NCBI RefSeq assembly: GCF_016863395.1
Contig: NZ_BOOU01000004.1
Location: 1-64,000 of the forward strand
Direction: 5' to 3'
Length of the DNA: 64,000 nt
Origin: Sphaerisporangium rufum
GTDB lineage: Bacteria > Actinomycetota > Actinomycetes > Streptosporangiales > Streptosporangiaceae
In this document: positions 1-8,712 of the stretch, one piece after another
Numbering within the stretch: the first letter of the stretch is position 1
Layout of the letters: every line of letters begins with the position of its first letter
Made by a program: the position numbers and the translations under genes
The notes under the pieces: generated by a model
Database searches by the model: none
Seen by the model: the letters and a program-made list of their open reading frames with translations, nothing else
Told to the model about the DNA's origin: nothing

Positions 1-1
1 C

Positions 2-340
2 GCCAAGGACGTCGCCGAGCAGATCATCCGGAACGGCCGGGTCGTGAACACCCGCCGGGCCGCGCTGGGCGTGCGGATCAACACCGTGGTCGACGTGGAG
101 GGCCGGCCGATCGGCGTGGGGGTGGCCCGGGTGGAGCCGGGCAGCGGCGCGGCGAAGGCCGGCATCCGGGCCGGTGATGTCATCACCGGCGTGAACGGCA
201 AGGCGACCCCCAACGCGTCCACGCTCACCGAACTGGTCGCGGGCCTGCGGCCGGGCGACCAGGCGCGGGTGGCCCTGCGGCACCCGAACGGCCGCACCGA
301 GACGGTTACCGTCACGCTCGGCACCCTCCCTGGCGGCTGA
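2..340 (+). CDS. HtrA/DegP-like serine protease, C-terminal PDZ part (5' truncated)
   Basis: The frame is open from base 2 and runs off the left edge, so only the last 112 residues are seen. It reads as a PDZ domain: a GLGV-like carboxylate loop replaced by ALGVRI, then V-A-R-V-EPGS-GAAKAGI-RAGDVITGVNGKA and an L-V-A-G-LRPGDQARV segment, typical of the PDZ at the end of membrane-anchored trypsin-like proteases of actinobacteria. The catalytic His-Asp-Ser part lies outside the window, so activity cannot be judged. The PDZ would bind unfolded or C-terminal peptides outside the membrane. The family call rests on the PDZ alone. Confidence 0.8.
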   Translation, partial: AKDVAEQIIRNGRVVNTRRAALGVRINTVVDVEGRPIGVGVARVEPGSGAAKAGIRAGDVITGVNGKATPNASTLTELVAGLRPGDQARVALRHPNGRTETVTVTLGTLPGG

Positions 341-419
341 TCGCTATAGCCTGGAACCAGGGATGGCTAGTAACGATGCATTTGTGCCAGATTTTGCTGG
401 TTTACCGGTAGGTAAATAG

Positions 420-433
420 TAGATTATGAGCCA
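420..433 (+). promoter_or_regulatory. Possible -10 box giving a leaderless start for the WXG100 gene
   Basis: The 341-432 gap is AT-rich compared with its surroundings. TAGATT at 420-425 lies seven bases before the ATG at 433 and there is no Shine-Dalgarno sequence in between, which is the usual geometry of leaderless actinobacterial transcripts. No convincing -35 box is seen at 16-19 bases, so this is tentative. Confidence 0.35.
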
Positions 434-765
434 TGCGAGTACTGGACGTGACCCCGGATGCGCTGCGGCTGCTAGCCGGTCGGTTCGACATGTTCGCCGG
501 TGATGTCGGCGCGGCGGTCGGCGCGGCCGAGCAGCGCCTGGCCGCCATCGGCCCCTTCTGGGGGAACAGCCCGGCCGGCCAGGCGTTTCATCGCGGTGAC
601 GGCCAGGGGCCCGGCTACGACCGCATCCAGGACGAACTCCCCCGGGACCTGCGCGCGCTGGCGGCGGCGTACACCGGCATCCGCCACCGGCTGGCCCGGA
701 TCGCCGACGACATCGAGGTCACCGACTGGGCGTCGATGGCCCGGTTGCCGGAGCCGCCCCGATGA
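433..765 (+). CDS. WXG100-like small helical protein
   Basis: A 110-residue, mostly helical protein with a central FWGNSPAGQAF turn, which resembles the W-x-G hairpin of ESX (type VII secretion) substrates, at about residues 42-52. Such proteins form helical hairpin dimers and often accompany a larger partner secreted through a type VII system. The next gene starts inside its stop codon (ATGATG, 4-base overlap), so the two are translated together, and the partner carries a similar W...G..AF turn. No EccC or other ESX core gene lies in the window. Family membership is inferred from motif, length and gene pairing. Confidence 0.6.
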   Translation: MRVLDVTPDALRLLAGRFDMFAGDVGAAVGAAEQRLAAIGPFWGNSPAGQAFHRGDGQGPGYDRIQDELPRDLRALAAAYTGIRHRLARIADDIEVTDWASMARLPEPPR

Positions 766-1673
766 TGCCGGGCCGATCCGCCCTCTTCCCGGCGGCCGCC
801 TACGGCATCGCGGGCTTCGTCCAGTTCACCATCATGGCCGACTGGCCGGACGGCGATCCGGACGGCGCCCGGGAGGCCGCGGTCGTCTGGCGATCCCTCG
901 GTGATCAGATCGACCGGATCGGCCAGGACGCCACCCGGGTGGCGTCGCGGGTCTGGACCGAGCACCCCAGCCAGGGCACCGAAGCGTTCCAGGCGGTGTG
1001 GCAAGGCGCACCGTCCGGTGGTGTCGGGACCTACCCGCGGGAGGTCGCGAACTACTGCCGGCGGGTGGCGCAGGGCTGCGAGGACTATGCCGACGCGCTC
1101 GAGAGCGCGCAGCGGGCGCTCCGCGCGATGGCCTACGCCAGCTGGGCCCAGCTGCTGTTCGCCGCGTCCTGGCCCTGGACGGGCAGCCTCTTCGCCAAAT
1201 GGCTGATCGACCGGCTGCACCGGAAGGTCGTGGCCCAGGTGCTGCTCCGGGCTCTGGAACGCACCCTGGGGAAGATCGTCACGTCGAAGATGGAGAGCTA
1301 CGTCGTCGGCAGCGCCGTCTTCGCGCTGGGGGACGAGGCCCTCGCCGTCGCCGCCCGGGGGGTCAACGGCGTGGACCAGGGCTCGCTCGGCGACAACGCG
1401 CTCGCCACGCTGAAGGACTTCGGCGCCTGCCTGGTCTTCTTCGGGGTCTGGGACCTCACCAAGCTCGGGCCGATGCAGAAGGTGTTCCGCAACAACGACC
1501 TCGGTGACTACGCCTCGTTCTACGCCGGCTCCACCGCCTACACGATCGCCTATAACGTGGAGAGCGGCAAGACGGGCACCGACGTGCTGCCGACCACCAG
1601 CCAGCTGGTGGCCAAGCTGCTCATCGGCACCGGCCAGCGCGGCAAGGACCCCGGTTACCCGCCGAAACGCTGA
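762..1673 (+). CDS. WXG100-like N-terminal domain protein with helical C-terminus
   Basis: 303 residues. The first 130 form a helical region with VWTEHPSQGTEAFQAVW at about residues 65-81, like the WXG-type N-terminal domain of CpnT-like type VII effectors. A hydrophobic tract follows at about 125-150 (AMAYASWAQLLFAASWPWTGSLF). The last 150 residues are helical with several alanine/glycine-rich hydrophobic stretches and a basic tail (GKDPGYPPKR). No known toxin, nuclease or glycohydrolase motif is visible at the C-terminus. The ATG at 762 overlaps the stop of the upstream WXG100 gene; a second ATG at 834 would remove a hydrophobic 24-residue N-terminus. A secreted partner of the upstream protein is a reasonable inference, not proven. 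Confidence 0.5.
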   Translation: MMPGRSALFPAAAYGIAGFVQFTIMADWPDGDPDGAREAAVVWRSLGDQIDRIGQDATRVASRVWTEHPSQGTEAFQAVWQGAPSGGVGTYPREVANYCRRVAQGCEDYADALESAQRALRAMAYASWAQLLFAASWPWTGSLFAKWLIDRLHRKVVAQVLLRALERTLGKIVTSKMESYVVGSAVFALGDEALAVAARGVNGVDQGSLGDNALATLKDFGACLVFFGVWDLTKLGPMQKVFRNNDLGDYASFYAGSTAYTIAYNVESGKTGTDVLPTTSQLVAKLLIGTGQRGKDPGYPPKR

Positions 1674-1695
1674 CCTGGCCGTCCCTCCCCCGATC

Positions 1696-3243
1696 TCAGC
1701 CGCGGGGCGGGGTCGCGCCACCGTGACAGGCGCAGCCGGCCGCCGCCGTGGACGCCGGCATGGGCTCCTTCGCCGCCGCCAGCACGTCGTCCAGCATGCG
1801 GCGCCGCCGTTCCTCGTCGATCAGCCGGCCGCGCACGACGACCGCCTCGATCCGGGTGGTGTTGCGGATGTCGCGCAGCGGGTCGGCGGCCAGCAGGACG
1901 AGATCGGCGACCTTGCCGCGCTCGATGGTGCCCTGGTCGCGCCGGCCGAGCTGCCGGGCCGGCTCGGCCGTGGCGGCCTGCAGGACGCGCATGCCGCTCA
2001 GCCCCGCCTCCGACAGCAGCCGCAGCTCGTCGTGCAGGCTGAACCCCGGCATCACGTAGGCGGTGCCGGTGTCGGTGCCCGCCAGCAGCGGCACACCCTC
2101 GCGGTCCAGCTCGGCGACCAGGCGGAGCCGGCGCTCGAACAGCTCCCGGCGGGTCGCCGCGTGCTCGGCCGGGCGCCCCTTCAGGTACACCTCTTGAAGC
2201 TGCCAGGCCCACATGTCCCGCATCTGCTGGGGGAGGTAGCGGTACCGCGGGTCGTCGGCCGGTATCTCGGAGGTCACGTCGACGACCCGGTGGTTGGTCA
2301 GCGTGGGCGTGAGCCGGGTGCCGTTGCGGGCCAGGCGGTGGAAGACCCGCGCGGCCTTGACCCGGTCGTAGCCGCGCGCCGCCTCGTACTCCAGGGGGTG
2401 CATGCGGTTGTACCAGCCGGCGTAGTCGCCCGGCCCGACGGGCACGTCGGCGATCGCCGCGCGCAGCCGCCGCTCGTCGCGCGTGGTGTTGAACCAGACG
2501 GCGAACAGGTGCTCGATGGTGCGCAGGCCGGCGTCGCTGGCCTCGACGAAGGAGACGAAGTCCGGCACGTGGCCGAGGAAGGGGATCCGCTGCCGGCGCG
2601 CCTCGCCGGCCAGGGCGAGGAAGGACGCCCGGCTCAGCCGGGTGTAGGTCTTGATGAAGTCGGCGCCGGCCGCCTTCTCCTGCCGGACCGCGGCCCGGGC
2701 CTCCCCGGCGTCGGCCACGCTGACGTACGGCGGCCCGATGCCCTCCCACAGCGACGGCGCGCCGTCGATCAACCGGCTGCCGATGACCGAGCGCGGGCCG
2801 AGGCGGGTGCCGGCCTCCACCTCCCGGCGCCACCCGCTCAGCACCGGGTTGGCGCTCATCTCGCGCACGGTGGTGACCCCGTTGGCCAGGTAGAGCGGCG
2901 GATAGATCCGCTCCAGCTCGGTCGAGTGGACGTGCATGTCCACCAGCCCGGGGATGAGGTACCGGCCCTGCCCGTCGACGACGGTCGCCCCCGCCGGGAC
3001 CGCCACCGACCGCACCGGACCCACCTCGGCGACGCGGTCCCCGCGGACCAGCACCGTCATGTCGCGGGCGGCCGGCCGGCCGGTCGCGTCGATGACGGTC
3101 ACCCGGGTGATCGCCAGGACCTGGCCCCCCGCCGGACCGGTGGGCCGCCCGGCGGCCGCGGCCCGCCCCTCGCTCAGCACCACACCCGCCGCCGCGCCCG
3201 CCACGCCTGCCAGTACCGCCCGCCGCGAAACATCACTTGCCAC
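1696..3243 (-). CDS. Secreted amidohydrolase (imidazolonepropionase-like), Tat signal
   Basis: 515 residues from a GTG at 3243, chosen because AGGAG stands eight bases upstream and because it puts a twin-arginine signal (SRRAVLAGVAGAAAGVV) at the N-terminus. The metal-dependent hydrolase fold is clear: IPGLVDMHVH (HxH), FIKTY (bridging Lys), FLGHVPD and TIEHLF (metal His), and LAGTDTG (Asp). A short C-terminal beta-sandwich (ADLVLLAADPLRDIRNT) is typical of the imidazolonepropionase-related branch, whose members cleave cyclic amides, dipeptides or similar substrates. The exported location suggests an extracellular substrate; the exact one cannot be told. The tail ends in CACHGG, two cysteines and a histidine that could bind a metal. 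Confidence 0.8.
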   Translation of the reverse strand: MASDVSRRAVLAGVAGAAAGVVLSEGRAAAAGRPTGPAGGQVLAITRVTVIDATGRPAARDMTVLVRGDRVAEVGPVRSVAVPAGATVVDGQGRYLIPGLVDMHVHSTELERIYPPLYLANGVTTVREMSANPVLSGWRREVEAGTRLGPRSVIGSRLIDGAPSLWEGIGPPYVSVADAGEARAAVRQEKAAGADFIKTYTRLSRASFLALAGEARRQRIPFLGHVPDFVSFVEASDAGLRTIEHLFAVWFNTTRDERRLRAAIADVPVGPGDYAGWYNRMHPLEYEAARGYDRVKAARVFHRLARNGTRLTPTLTNHRVVDVTSEIPADDPRYRYLPQQMRDMWAWQLQEVYLKGRPAEHAATRRELFERRLRLVAELDREGVPLLAGTDTGTAYVMPGFSLHDELRLLSEAGLSGMRVLQAATAEPARQLGRRDQGTIERGKVADLVLLAADPLRDIRNTTRIEAVVVRGRLIDEERRRRMLDDVLAAAKEPMPASTAAAGCACHGGATPPRG

Positions 3244-3400
3244 ATCCGGCTCCTCAGCTGTCCGTCGTACGCCGACAGCCTGCCCGGATCGCGCGGCGCC
3301 GGCGATCAGGGCCACCGGCCGAGCGGGGGTAGGGCCTGCCCTACCCCACTGGTGGGGTCCACCGGATCGGGCCCGGCGCGGATGGCCGGACATGCGAAAA

Positions 3401-3426
3401 CGGCGGTGTCCACATGGACACCGCCG
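3401..3426 (-). terminator. Rho-independent terminator of tmRNA
   Basis: Perfect 12-base arms CGGCGGTGTCCA and TGGACACCGCCG nearly touch, so the working stem is about 11 bp with a four-base loop. On the minus strand it is followed by TTTTC. It sits about 65 bases beyond the 3' end of tmRNA. Confidence 0.75.
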
Positions 3427-3491
3427 TCATCACCCGGCCCGGCCGCCACCGCTCCGCGTGCGGAGCCGTGGCGGCGAGGCCGGCAAAGGGG

Positions 3492-3865
3492 TGGAGGTGG
3501 CGGGAATCGAACCCGCGTCCTTCAACACCACGACAGGGCTTCTCCGGGTGCAGCCTGCTGCGCTTTTCTCGGCCCCGGTGATCTCGCAGGCGAGTCACCG
3601 ACGGGCTCAGTCACTGTTAGGTTTCCCTATCGGCCCCGTGACCGGGTCGAGAGGTTGAGCCTCCTAGCGATGCCAGATCCGGGCCGGAGGCGCTCCCGGG
3701 CTGACAAGGGCGAGGTCCTCGCTCAGGCGGCGAGGGCCATCTGGCCCTGAGTGCGCGTAGAATTGGCACTTGTTTTTTGCGGTCACAGGATTAACGAGGT
3801 TATGTCCGCAGTCCTCGACCCGCTTCCCCTGGCGCGACATGTCGAAGTCGAAACCAGTCACCCCC
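3492..3865 (-). ncRNA. ssrA: Transfer-messenger RNA (tmRNA)
   Basis: The tRNA-like ends pair: 5' GGGGGTG (3865-3859) with 3' CACCTCC (3499-3493), one G-U pair, and discriminator A at 3492. The 3' T-arm GCGGGTTCGATTCCCGC and the 5' TGGTTTCGAC are the hallmarks of tmRNA. The tag reading frame runs from a GCC resume codon at 3765-3767 to a TGA at 3723-3725 and encodes ANSTRTQGQMALAA, with the ALAA proteolysis signal. The genome has CCC rather than CCA after the discriminator, so CCA must be added after transcription. tmRNA with SmpB (about 2.3 kb away) rescues stalled ribosomes and tags their products for degradation. About 374 nt. Confidence 0.95.
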
Positions 3866-3911
3866 CTGTTGAGTTGTCAACCGCCCGCCTTGCGCGAAGG
3901 CCGGCGACCTG

Positions 3912-3942
3912 ACGATACTCCACAGAACACCGCCGGCGCCAA
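3912..3942 (-). promoter_or_regulatory. Possible tmRNA promoter
   Basis: On the minus strand TTGGCG (3942-3937) and TATCGT (3917-3912) are 19 bases apart, which would start a precursor about 40 bases before the mature tmRNA 5' end, to be trimmed by RNase P. The spacer is one or two bases longer than ideal. Confidence 0.3.
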
Positions 3943-3976
3943 CTTGATTCCCCGCCCGGCGCCTGGCATGCCGAAA

Positions 3977-4022
3977 CCCCCGGAGCGCGGCACGAAGCGC
4001 ACGCCCCGGGGGCCGACCGGCA
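3977..4022 (-). terminator. Probable terminator hairpin below the ftsEX-smpB operon
   Basis: CCCCCGG (3977-3983) pairs with CCGGGGG (4016-4022); on the minus strand the hairpin is followed by TTTCG. The 3866-4214 gap otherwise holds only the tmRNA promoter region and no gene. It lies about 190 bases beyond the stop of the last gene of the minus-strand operon. Confidence 0.45.
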
Positions 4023-4214
4023 GGGTCGAGCCGGTCCGGACGGCAGGGCCTCCCCCGAGATGAAGCCCTGGTCTCATCACGGCGACTGAGTCCGCAACCC
4101 CCAAGCGGTGCCCAGTCACTCAGAAAGACGCGCGGAACGGCCCCGATGGTTGCTCGCCGTGCCCCTAATTTCGGTCAGGCCGAATCACAGGCGCGCGACG
4201 GCCGGCCGGCGGGG

Positions 4215-6113
4215 TCAGCCGGTCTGGCCGGCCCCGCGGAAGAACCGGCCGGCGACCCGGGCCGCGGCGGCCGGGTCGGCGGCCTCCAGCAGCACCGACA
4301 CCGCGACGTCGCCCTGCCAGCCGACGAACCAGGACAGCTCGCGGCGGCGCTTGCCGTCGTCGAACCGGACCGTCGACACCACCCCGTGCACCGGCTCGCC
4401 GGGCGCCGCCGCCGCCGCGGCCGAGCCGGAGGTGACCCCGGCCCGCATCAGCCGGCGCAGCTCGGGCAGCGTCTTGGGGTCGAGCGGCATCGGCTGCGGC
4501 TGGGCCACCGGCTTGACGTCCGCGGCGAGGTCGGGTGAGGCGGGCGAGGTGACCAGGGACGGCGGGCGCCAGGCGCCGGAGGCCAGCGCGCCGGCGACCA
4601 GGGCCATGGACAGCGGGCTGACCCGCACCGACTGGCCCGCGATGACCTTGGCCTTGCCGGCCTCGCCGGTGACCTTCGGAACCTGGCCGCTGAAGGACCT
4701 CAGCGGCAACGACCACTCGCGGCCGATGCCGTACCGACCGGCGGCCTCCGCCAGGGCGGTGGTGTCGATGCGGCGGGCCAGCGAGGCCAGCGCGGTCACG
4801 CAGCCGTAGGCGAACCCGGTCGTGACGCTGGGCGAGGTGCCCGCCGGCGCGGCCGTCTGCTGGAACCGGGCGCCGCCCACCGTGCGGTCGGCCGGGCAGG
4901 GCACCTTCTGCCCGGGGTCCAGCCCGGCCTTCAGCAGGCCGTCGGCGGCGATGATCGAGAATGTGGTGCCGGGCGGGAACCGGCCGTTCAACGCGTCGGT
5001 CTCCTGGTCCAGCTGCTGGGAGCCCACCGCGAGGATCTTGCCGGTCGACGCCTGGACCGCCACCAGCGCGGCCGGGCCGGCGCCGTTGACCGCCAGGTCC
5101 GCCGCCATCTGCACGCCGCGGTCCAGGGTGGTGCGCACCGAGGGCACCCCGCGGCGGCCCGGCCAGGAGGCCAGCTCGGCCACCTGCTCGTTGGTCTTCA
5201 GGTCATAGGTGATGACCTTGGTGCCGGTGGAGCCGGTCAGCTGGTCCTGGTAGGCCTTCTGCAGGCCGTTCTGCCCCACCGTGTCGCCGGCCAGCTGCGG
5301 GCCGCCGAGCTGCTGCTCGGACTCGGGGGTGATCGCGCTGACCCGGCCGATGATGTCCGCGGGCTGGGCCGGTGCCACCGGCTGGGGCTGCTTTTTGACC
5401 TGCAGGCCGGGGATCTCGTCCAGCCGGTCGCTCAGCTGGGCGTACTTCTTGGCGCCGAAGGTGACCAGCGGCACGAAGTCCTGCGGCGGGGCCGAGCGGA
5501 TCCGGCTGAGCAGCCGGTCCTGGGCGAACCCGGTCAGCTGGAAGAGCCGCTCGCACACCCCTTCGGGGTCCTGGACACCGGACGGGTGCACGCCCGCGAC
5601 GAACAGCGTCTGCTCCTGCTGCAGCGGCTCGCCGGTGCGGTCCTCGATGGGCTTGCGGCTCTCCGGGGAGATCTTGACCGCGAACCGCTGGCCCTCGCGC
5701 AGCTGCGGATGGATCACGCCCGGCGACCAGCGGACCTTCCAGGTGCCGTCCACCAGGTGCAGCGGCAGATGGTTGTCGAACCGCCACAGCGGGTTGTTGT
5801 CGCCGAGGTCGACGAAGACCCGCAGGGCGGCGTCGGCGTTGTCGCCGTCGGTGCGCAGGCCGTGCAGCGAGAAGCGGATGGAGGCCGCGTCCAGCTGCAT
5901 GCCGGCCTGCTCCAGCGCCTTGGCCACCTTGGCCGGGTCGCCGTCGGTGCGCCGCGCGGCGGCCGCGAAGTCGCCGGTCTGCCAGCCGACCAGGAACTCC
6001 CCGACGGCGTTGTGCGGCGACGGCTCGGCGAAGCAGGCCGTCGCCGGGGCCAGCGCCGCCAGCGACAGCGCGGCGGCCAGCGCCCGCCGGGCGGAGGATG
6101 CCACCGACCTCAC
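4215..6113 (-). CDS. Penicillin-binding-protein-like lipoprotein with all catalytic motifs lost
   Basis: 632 residues from a GTG at 6113 that shares a GTGA overlap with the smpB stop. A signal peptide ends in a lipobox-like ATAC (Cys27). An NTF2-like domain (about 35-150), a PBP dimerisation-like region (about 165-330) and a transpeptidase fold (about 335-632) follow. The active-site motifs are gone. The SxxK position reads T383-T-F-S386 within PPGTTFS, the SxN position reads G437-C-V439, and no KTG or KSG precedes the SWFVGW strand near 594. The surrounding fold is kept. In the related protein at 57874-59553 the same three motifs are intact. It is probably a non-catalytic cell-wall protein, perhaps a regulator or scaffold for FtsEX-linked wall turnover; that role is inference. 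Confidence 0.75.
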   Translation of the reverse strand: MRSVASSARRALAAALSLAALAPATACFAEPSPHNAVGEFLVGWQTGDFAAAARRTDGDPAKVAKALEQAGMQLDAASIRFSLHGLRTDGDNADAALRVFVDLGDNNPLWRFDNHLPLHLVDGTWKVRWSPGVIHPQLREGQRFAVKISPESRKPIEDRTGEPLQQEQTLFVAGVHPSGVQDPEGVCERLFQLTGFAQDRLLSRIRSAPPQDFVPLVTFGAKKYAQLSDRLDEIPGLQVKKQPQPVAPAQPADIIGRVSAITPESEQQLGGPQLAGDTVGQNGLQKAYQDQLTGSTGTKVITYDLKTNEQVAELASWPGRRGVPSVRTTLDRGVQMAADLAVNGAGPAALVAVQASTGKILAVGSQQLDQETDALNGRFPPGTTFSIIAADGLLKAGLDPGQKVPCPADRTVGGARFQQTAAPAGTSPSVTTGFAYGCVTALASLARRIDTTALAEAAGRYGIGREWSLPLRSFSGQVPKVTGEAGKAKVIAGQSVRVSPLSMALVAGALASGAWRPPSLVTSPASPDLAADVKPVAQPQPMPLDPKTLPELRRLMRAGVTSGSAAAAAAPGEPVHGVVSTVRFDDGKRRRELSWFVGWQGDVAVSVLLEAADPAAAARVAGRFFRGAGQTG

Positions 6114-6577
6114 CGGTTGCGGTGGCGCAGGGCCCGGGCCATCTCGCGCTTGGCCTGCTGCTCCGCCAGGTCGTGCCGCTTGTCCCAGGTCTTCTTGCCG
6201 CGCGCCACGCCGATCTCGACCTTGGCCCGGCCGTCCTTGAAGTACAGCGCGAGCGGGACCAGGGTCAGCCCGGACTCCTTGGTCTTGGCGATGATCTTGC
6301 CGATCTCCCGGCGGTGCAGCAGCAGCTTGCGGGGACGCCGTGCGGCGTGGTTGGTCCAGGTGCCCATGTGATATTCGGGGATGTGGATGTTCATCAGCCA
6401 CACCTCGTCGTCCTTCACCATCGCGTACCCGTCGGCGAGGCTCGCCCGTCCGGCTCGGAGCGACTTCACCTCCGTGCCCATCAGGACCAGCCCCGCCTCG
6501 TAGGTGTCCTCGATGTGAAAATCGTGCCGGGCACGCTTGTTCTGGGCGATGTTCTTGCGGCCCGTCTCACGTGGCAT
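6110..6577 (-). CDS. smpB: SsrA-binding protein SmpB
   Basis: 155 residues. The sequence shows the SmpB oligonucleotide-binding fold: [38 protein letters not shown], an NIHIPEY strand, HRREIGKI, and a basic C-terminal tail ([28 protein letters not shown]) that folds into the mRNA channel of stalled ribosomes. It delivers tmRNA to the A site. It lies about 30 bases after ftsX and shares four bases with the following pseudo-transpeptidase gene, so it is transcribed with ftsEX while tmRNA itself is a separate unit downstream. Confidence 0.95.
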   Translation of the reverse strand: MPRETGRKNIAQNKRARHDFHIEDTYEAGLVLMGTEVKSLRAGRASLADGYAMVKDDEVWLMNIHIPEYHMGTWTNHAARRPRKLLLHRREIGKIIAKTKESGLTLVPLALYFKDGRAKVEIGVARGKKTWDKRHDLAEQQAKREMARALRHRNR

Positions 6578-6599
6578 GTGCCGAGCCTACCGGGGGTCG

Positions 6600-7508
6600 T
6601 CACACCCTCAGGTACCGCCGAAGCGTGAAGAAGGAGGCGATGATACAGATGACGACACCGATCACCGTGGTCAGCGTGATCACCTGGGCCACCTCGCTCC
6701 ACGTCAGCTGGGTGGACAGCACGAAGTAGTTGTTCATGCCGTCGAATAGCACGATCTTGGCGAGCATGAGCATCACCGCCGAGATCACCCCGCCGATGAG
6801 GCCCGCGATGGTGCCCTCCATGACGAACGGCATCTGGATGTAGAGGTTGGAGGCGCCGACCAGCCGCATGATGCCGGTCTCCCGTCTGCGGTTGTACGCC
6901 GACAACCGCACGGTGTTCCCGATCAGCAGGATCGCGGCGAACACCTGGATCAGCGCCACCACGAGCGCCGCCCAGCGCAACTTCTCCATCAGCCCGAAGA
7001 ACTTGTCCAGCAACTCCTGGTCGTTGACCACGTTGGACACCCCGGGCGCGCCGGCCAGGGCGTCGTAGACGGCCTTGTACTCGTTGGGGTCCTTCAGCTT
7101 GACCCGGAACGACTCCGGCATGTCCTCCACCCGGACGGCGTTGAGGAACACGCTGTTGCTGCTGTAGGCGGCCTTGAAGTTCTCGTAGGCCTTCTGCTGG
7201 TCCTCGAAGAACACCCGGTCCACCTGGGGGAGGCCCTTGATCTGCGCCTCCAGCTGCTGCTTCTCCTGCGCGCTGACCGCGCCGCGGCCCTTGCACGCCT
7301 CGAAGGCGTCGTTCTTCTTGCACAGGAACGCCGAGAGCTGGACCTTGTCGGACCAGTAGTTGCTCATGCTGCCGACCTGCGCGTTGATCATGAGCCCGAT
7401 ACCGAGCAGCGCCATGCCGATGGCCACGGTGACGATGACCGCGATGGTCATGGTCAGATTGCGGCGAAGGCCGATCCAGACCTCGGAGAAGATGAAGTTT
7501 GCCCGCAT
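6600..7508 (-). CDS. ftsX: Cell division ABC transporter permease FtsX
   Basis: 302 residues from the ATG at 7508, which has AGGGGA upstream and gives the usual MRANFIFSEVWIGLRRNLTMT start. Four membrane helices are visible: one after residue 20, then three in the C-terminal half (AALVVALIQVFAAILLI, GLIGGVISAVMLMLA, VITLTTVIGVVICIIASFF). A large extracellular loop between helices 1 and 2 carries the CKKNDAFEACKG cysteine pair and activates peptidoglycan hydrolases in related systems. It pairs with FtsE, whose gene ends 35 bases downstream of the FtsX start. No NlpC/P60 or M23 hydrolase gene sits next to it, unlike several actinobacteria. Confidence 0.93.
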   Translation of the reverse strand: MRANFIFSEVWIGLRRNLTMTIAVIVTVAIGMALLGIGLMINAQVGSMSNYWSDKVQLSAFLCKKNDAFEACKGRGAVSAQEKQQLEAQIKGLPQVDRVFFEDQQKAYENFKAAYSSNSVFLNAVRVEDMPESFRVKLKDPNEYKAVYDALAGAPGVSNVVNDQELLDKFFGLMEKLRWAALVVALIQVFAAILLIGNTVRLSAYNRRRETGIMRLVGASNLYIQMPFVMEGTIAGLIGGVISAVMLMLAKIVLFDGMNNYFVLSTQLTWSEVAQVITLTTVIGVVICIIASFFTLRRYLRV

Positions 7509-7542
7509 GCTCTGGGTGTCCCCTGTCGTTCTCGCTTGGTGA

Positions 7543-8232
7543 TCAGTACGCCTGCCCGTAGACACCGCGCGACTGATCGCGGACGATCTTGCCGTCCTCC
7601 AGCTCGACCACGCGTTTACGCATGGAGTCGACGATCGCGGCGTCGTGGGTGGCCATGACGACGGTGGTGCCGGTCCGGTTGATGCGGTCCAGCACCTTCA
7701 TGATGCCGATGCTGGTCGCGGGGTCGATGTTGCCCGTGGGCTCGTCGGCCAGCAGGATCATCGGACGGTTCACGAACGCGCGGGCCATCGCGACCCGCTG
7801 CTGCTCGCCTCCGGAGAGCTCGTCCGGCATCCGGTGGGCCTTGCCCTCCAGGCCGACCAGCTCCACGACCTCCGGCACCACCTTGCGGATGAACCGCCGG
7901 GGCTTGCCGATCACCTCCAGCGCGAACGCCACGTTCTCGTAGACGTTCTTGTTGGGCAGGAGGCGGAAGTCCTGGAACACGCAGCCGATCCGGCGGCGCA
8001 GGTGCGGCACCTTGAAGTTCGACAGGCGCGCCAGATCCTTGCCGGCGACGTGGATCGCCCCGGAGTTCGGGCGCTCTTCCTTGAGCACGAGCCGGAGAAA
8101 GGTCGACTTTCCCGAGCCCGAAGGACCCACCAGGAACACGAACTCGCCCTTGTCCACATCAACGCTGACGTGGTCGAGAGCGGGCCGGTTCTGGTTAGCG
8201 TAGACCTTGGTGACATTATCGAAATGGATCAC
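7543..8232 (-). CDS. ftsE: Cell division ATP-binding protein FtsE
   Basis: 229 residues from GTG at 8232. It is a complete ABC ATPase: Walker [10 protein letters not shown] at about 37-45, Q-loop at FQDFRLLPN, signature [14 protein letters not shown], and Walker [14 protein letters not shown] with the H-loop ATHD. It powers FtsX to control wall hydrolases at the septum. It is the first gene of ftsE-ftsX-smpB-pseudo-PBP. No Shine-Dalgarno stands before the start; a TAGACT at 8257-8252 on the minus strand may be the -10 box of a transcript with a very short leader. Confidence 0.95.
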   Translation of the reverse strand: MIHFDNVTKVYANQNRPALDHVSVDVDKGEFVFLVGPSGSGKSTFLRLVLKEERPNSGAIHVAGKDLARLSNFKVPHLRRRIGCVFQDFRLLPNKNVYENVAFALEVIGKPRRFIRKVVPEVVELVGLEGKAHRMPDELSGGEQQRVAMARAFVNRPMILLADEPTGNIDPATSIGIMKVLDRINRTGTTVVMATHDAAIVDSMRKRVVELEDGKIVRDQSRGVYGQAY

Positions 8233-8250
8233 AGGCGCATCACGGCATGC

Positions 8251-8378
8251 CAGTCTAGGGGTTGGGACGGTCGCGGGACGCGGTCCCTGGCGGACCGCGC
8301 TCGCGCTGCTGCCGGCCGGGGGGCGCCGCTCTTTACTATTGATCGACGTTCCGGTTGGCCGAGGCTCAGTCTAGGGGT
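8251..8378. repeat. 12-bp direct repeat in the divergent ftsE / zinc-ribbon promoter region
   Basis: CAGTCTAGGGGT occurs at 8251-8262 and again at 8367-8378. On the minus strand each copy contains TAGACT, a plausible -10 box, and the copy nearer ftsE is at the right distance for its start. The repeat may reflect two promoters or a shared regulator site. Confidence 0.4.
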
Positions 8379-8471
8379 AACACTGGCATGGAACGTCCAT
8401 AACGGAAACAAAACGATTCCACAGTCGCCGACCGGCAGGGGAAGCGACCATCGTGGAGAGGGAGACGTCCC

Positions 8472-8663
8472 GTGAGCTGCGAACATCTGATCTGCGCCCA
8501 GTGCGCCGGCCCCGTGGTCGAGGGACGCTGCCCGGCCTGCCGGGCCGGCCGGGCCCGGGTGCACCACCCAGGTTTCGGGGGACTTTCGCCGACGGTCATA
8601 GCGATTGTCTTGATTGTCCTACTCGCTGGTACGCTCGCGCTGCGGCACCTGTCGGGCACCTGA
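8472..8663 (+). CDS. Small zinc-ribbon membrane protein
   Basis: 63 residues from a GTG with GGAGAGGGAGA upstream. The N-terminus has two CxxC-type pairs (C3 HLICAQC and C19 PAC), a compact zinc ribbon, then a glycine turn and one strong membrane helix (TVIAIVLIVLLAGTLAL). Its function is unknown; it would sit in the cytoplasmic membrane with the ribbon probably inside. It is divergent from ftsE and convergent with prfB. Confidence 0.7.
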   Translation: MSCEHLICAQCAGPVVEGRCPACRAGRARVHHPGFGGLSPTVIAIVLIVLLAGTLALRHLSGT

Positions 8664-8712
8664 CCGGCCGGCCGCGCCGGCCCGCCCGGGGCGATCCCGG
8701 GCCGGTCCGCGG

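Noticed and set aside
3490-3530. tRNA T-arm and acceptor-like sequence suggesting a tRNA gene
   Set aside because: There is no anticodon arm; it is the 3' half of tmRNA.
3875-3880. Perfect TTGACA on the minus strand next to tmRNA
   Set aside because: It is only ten bases before the mature 5' end, too close to be the -35 box of this RNA.
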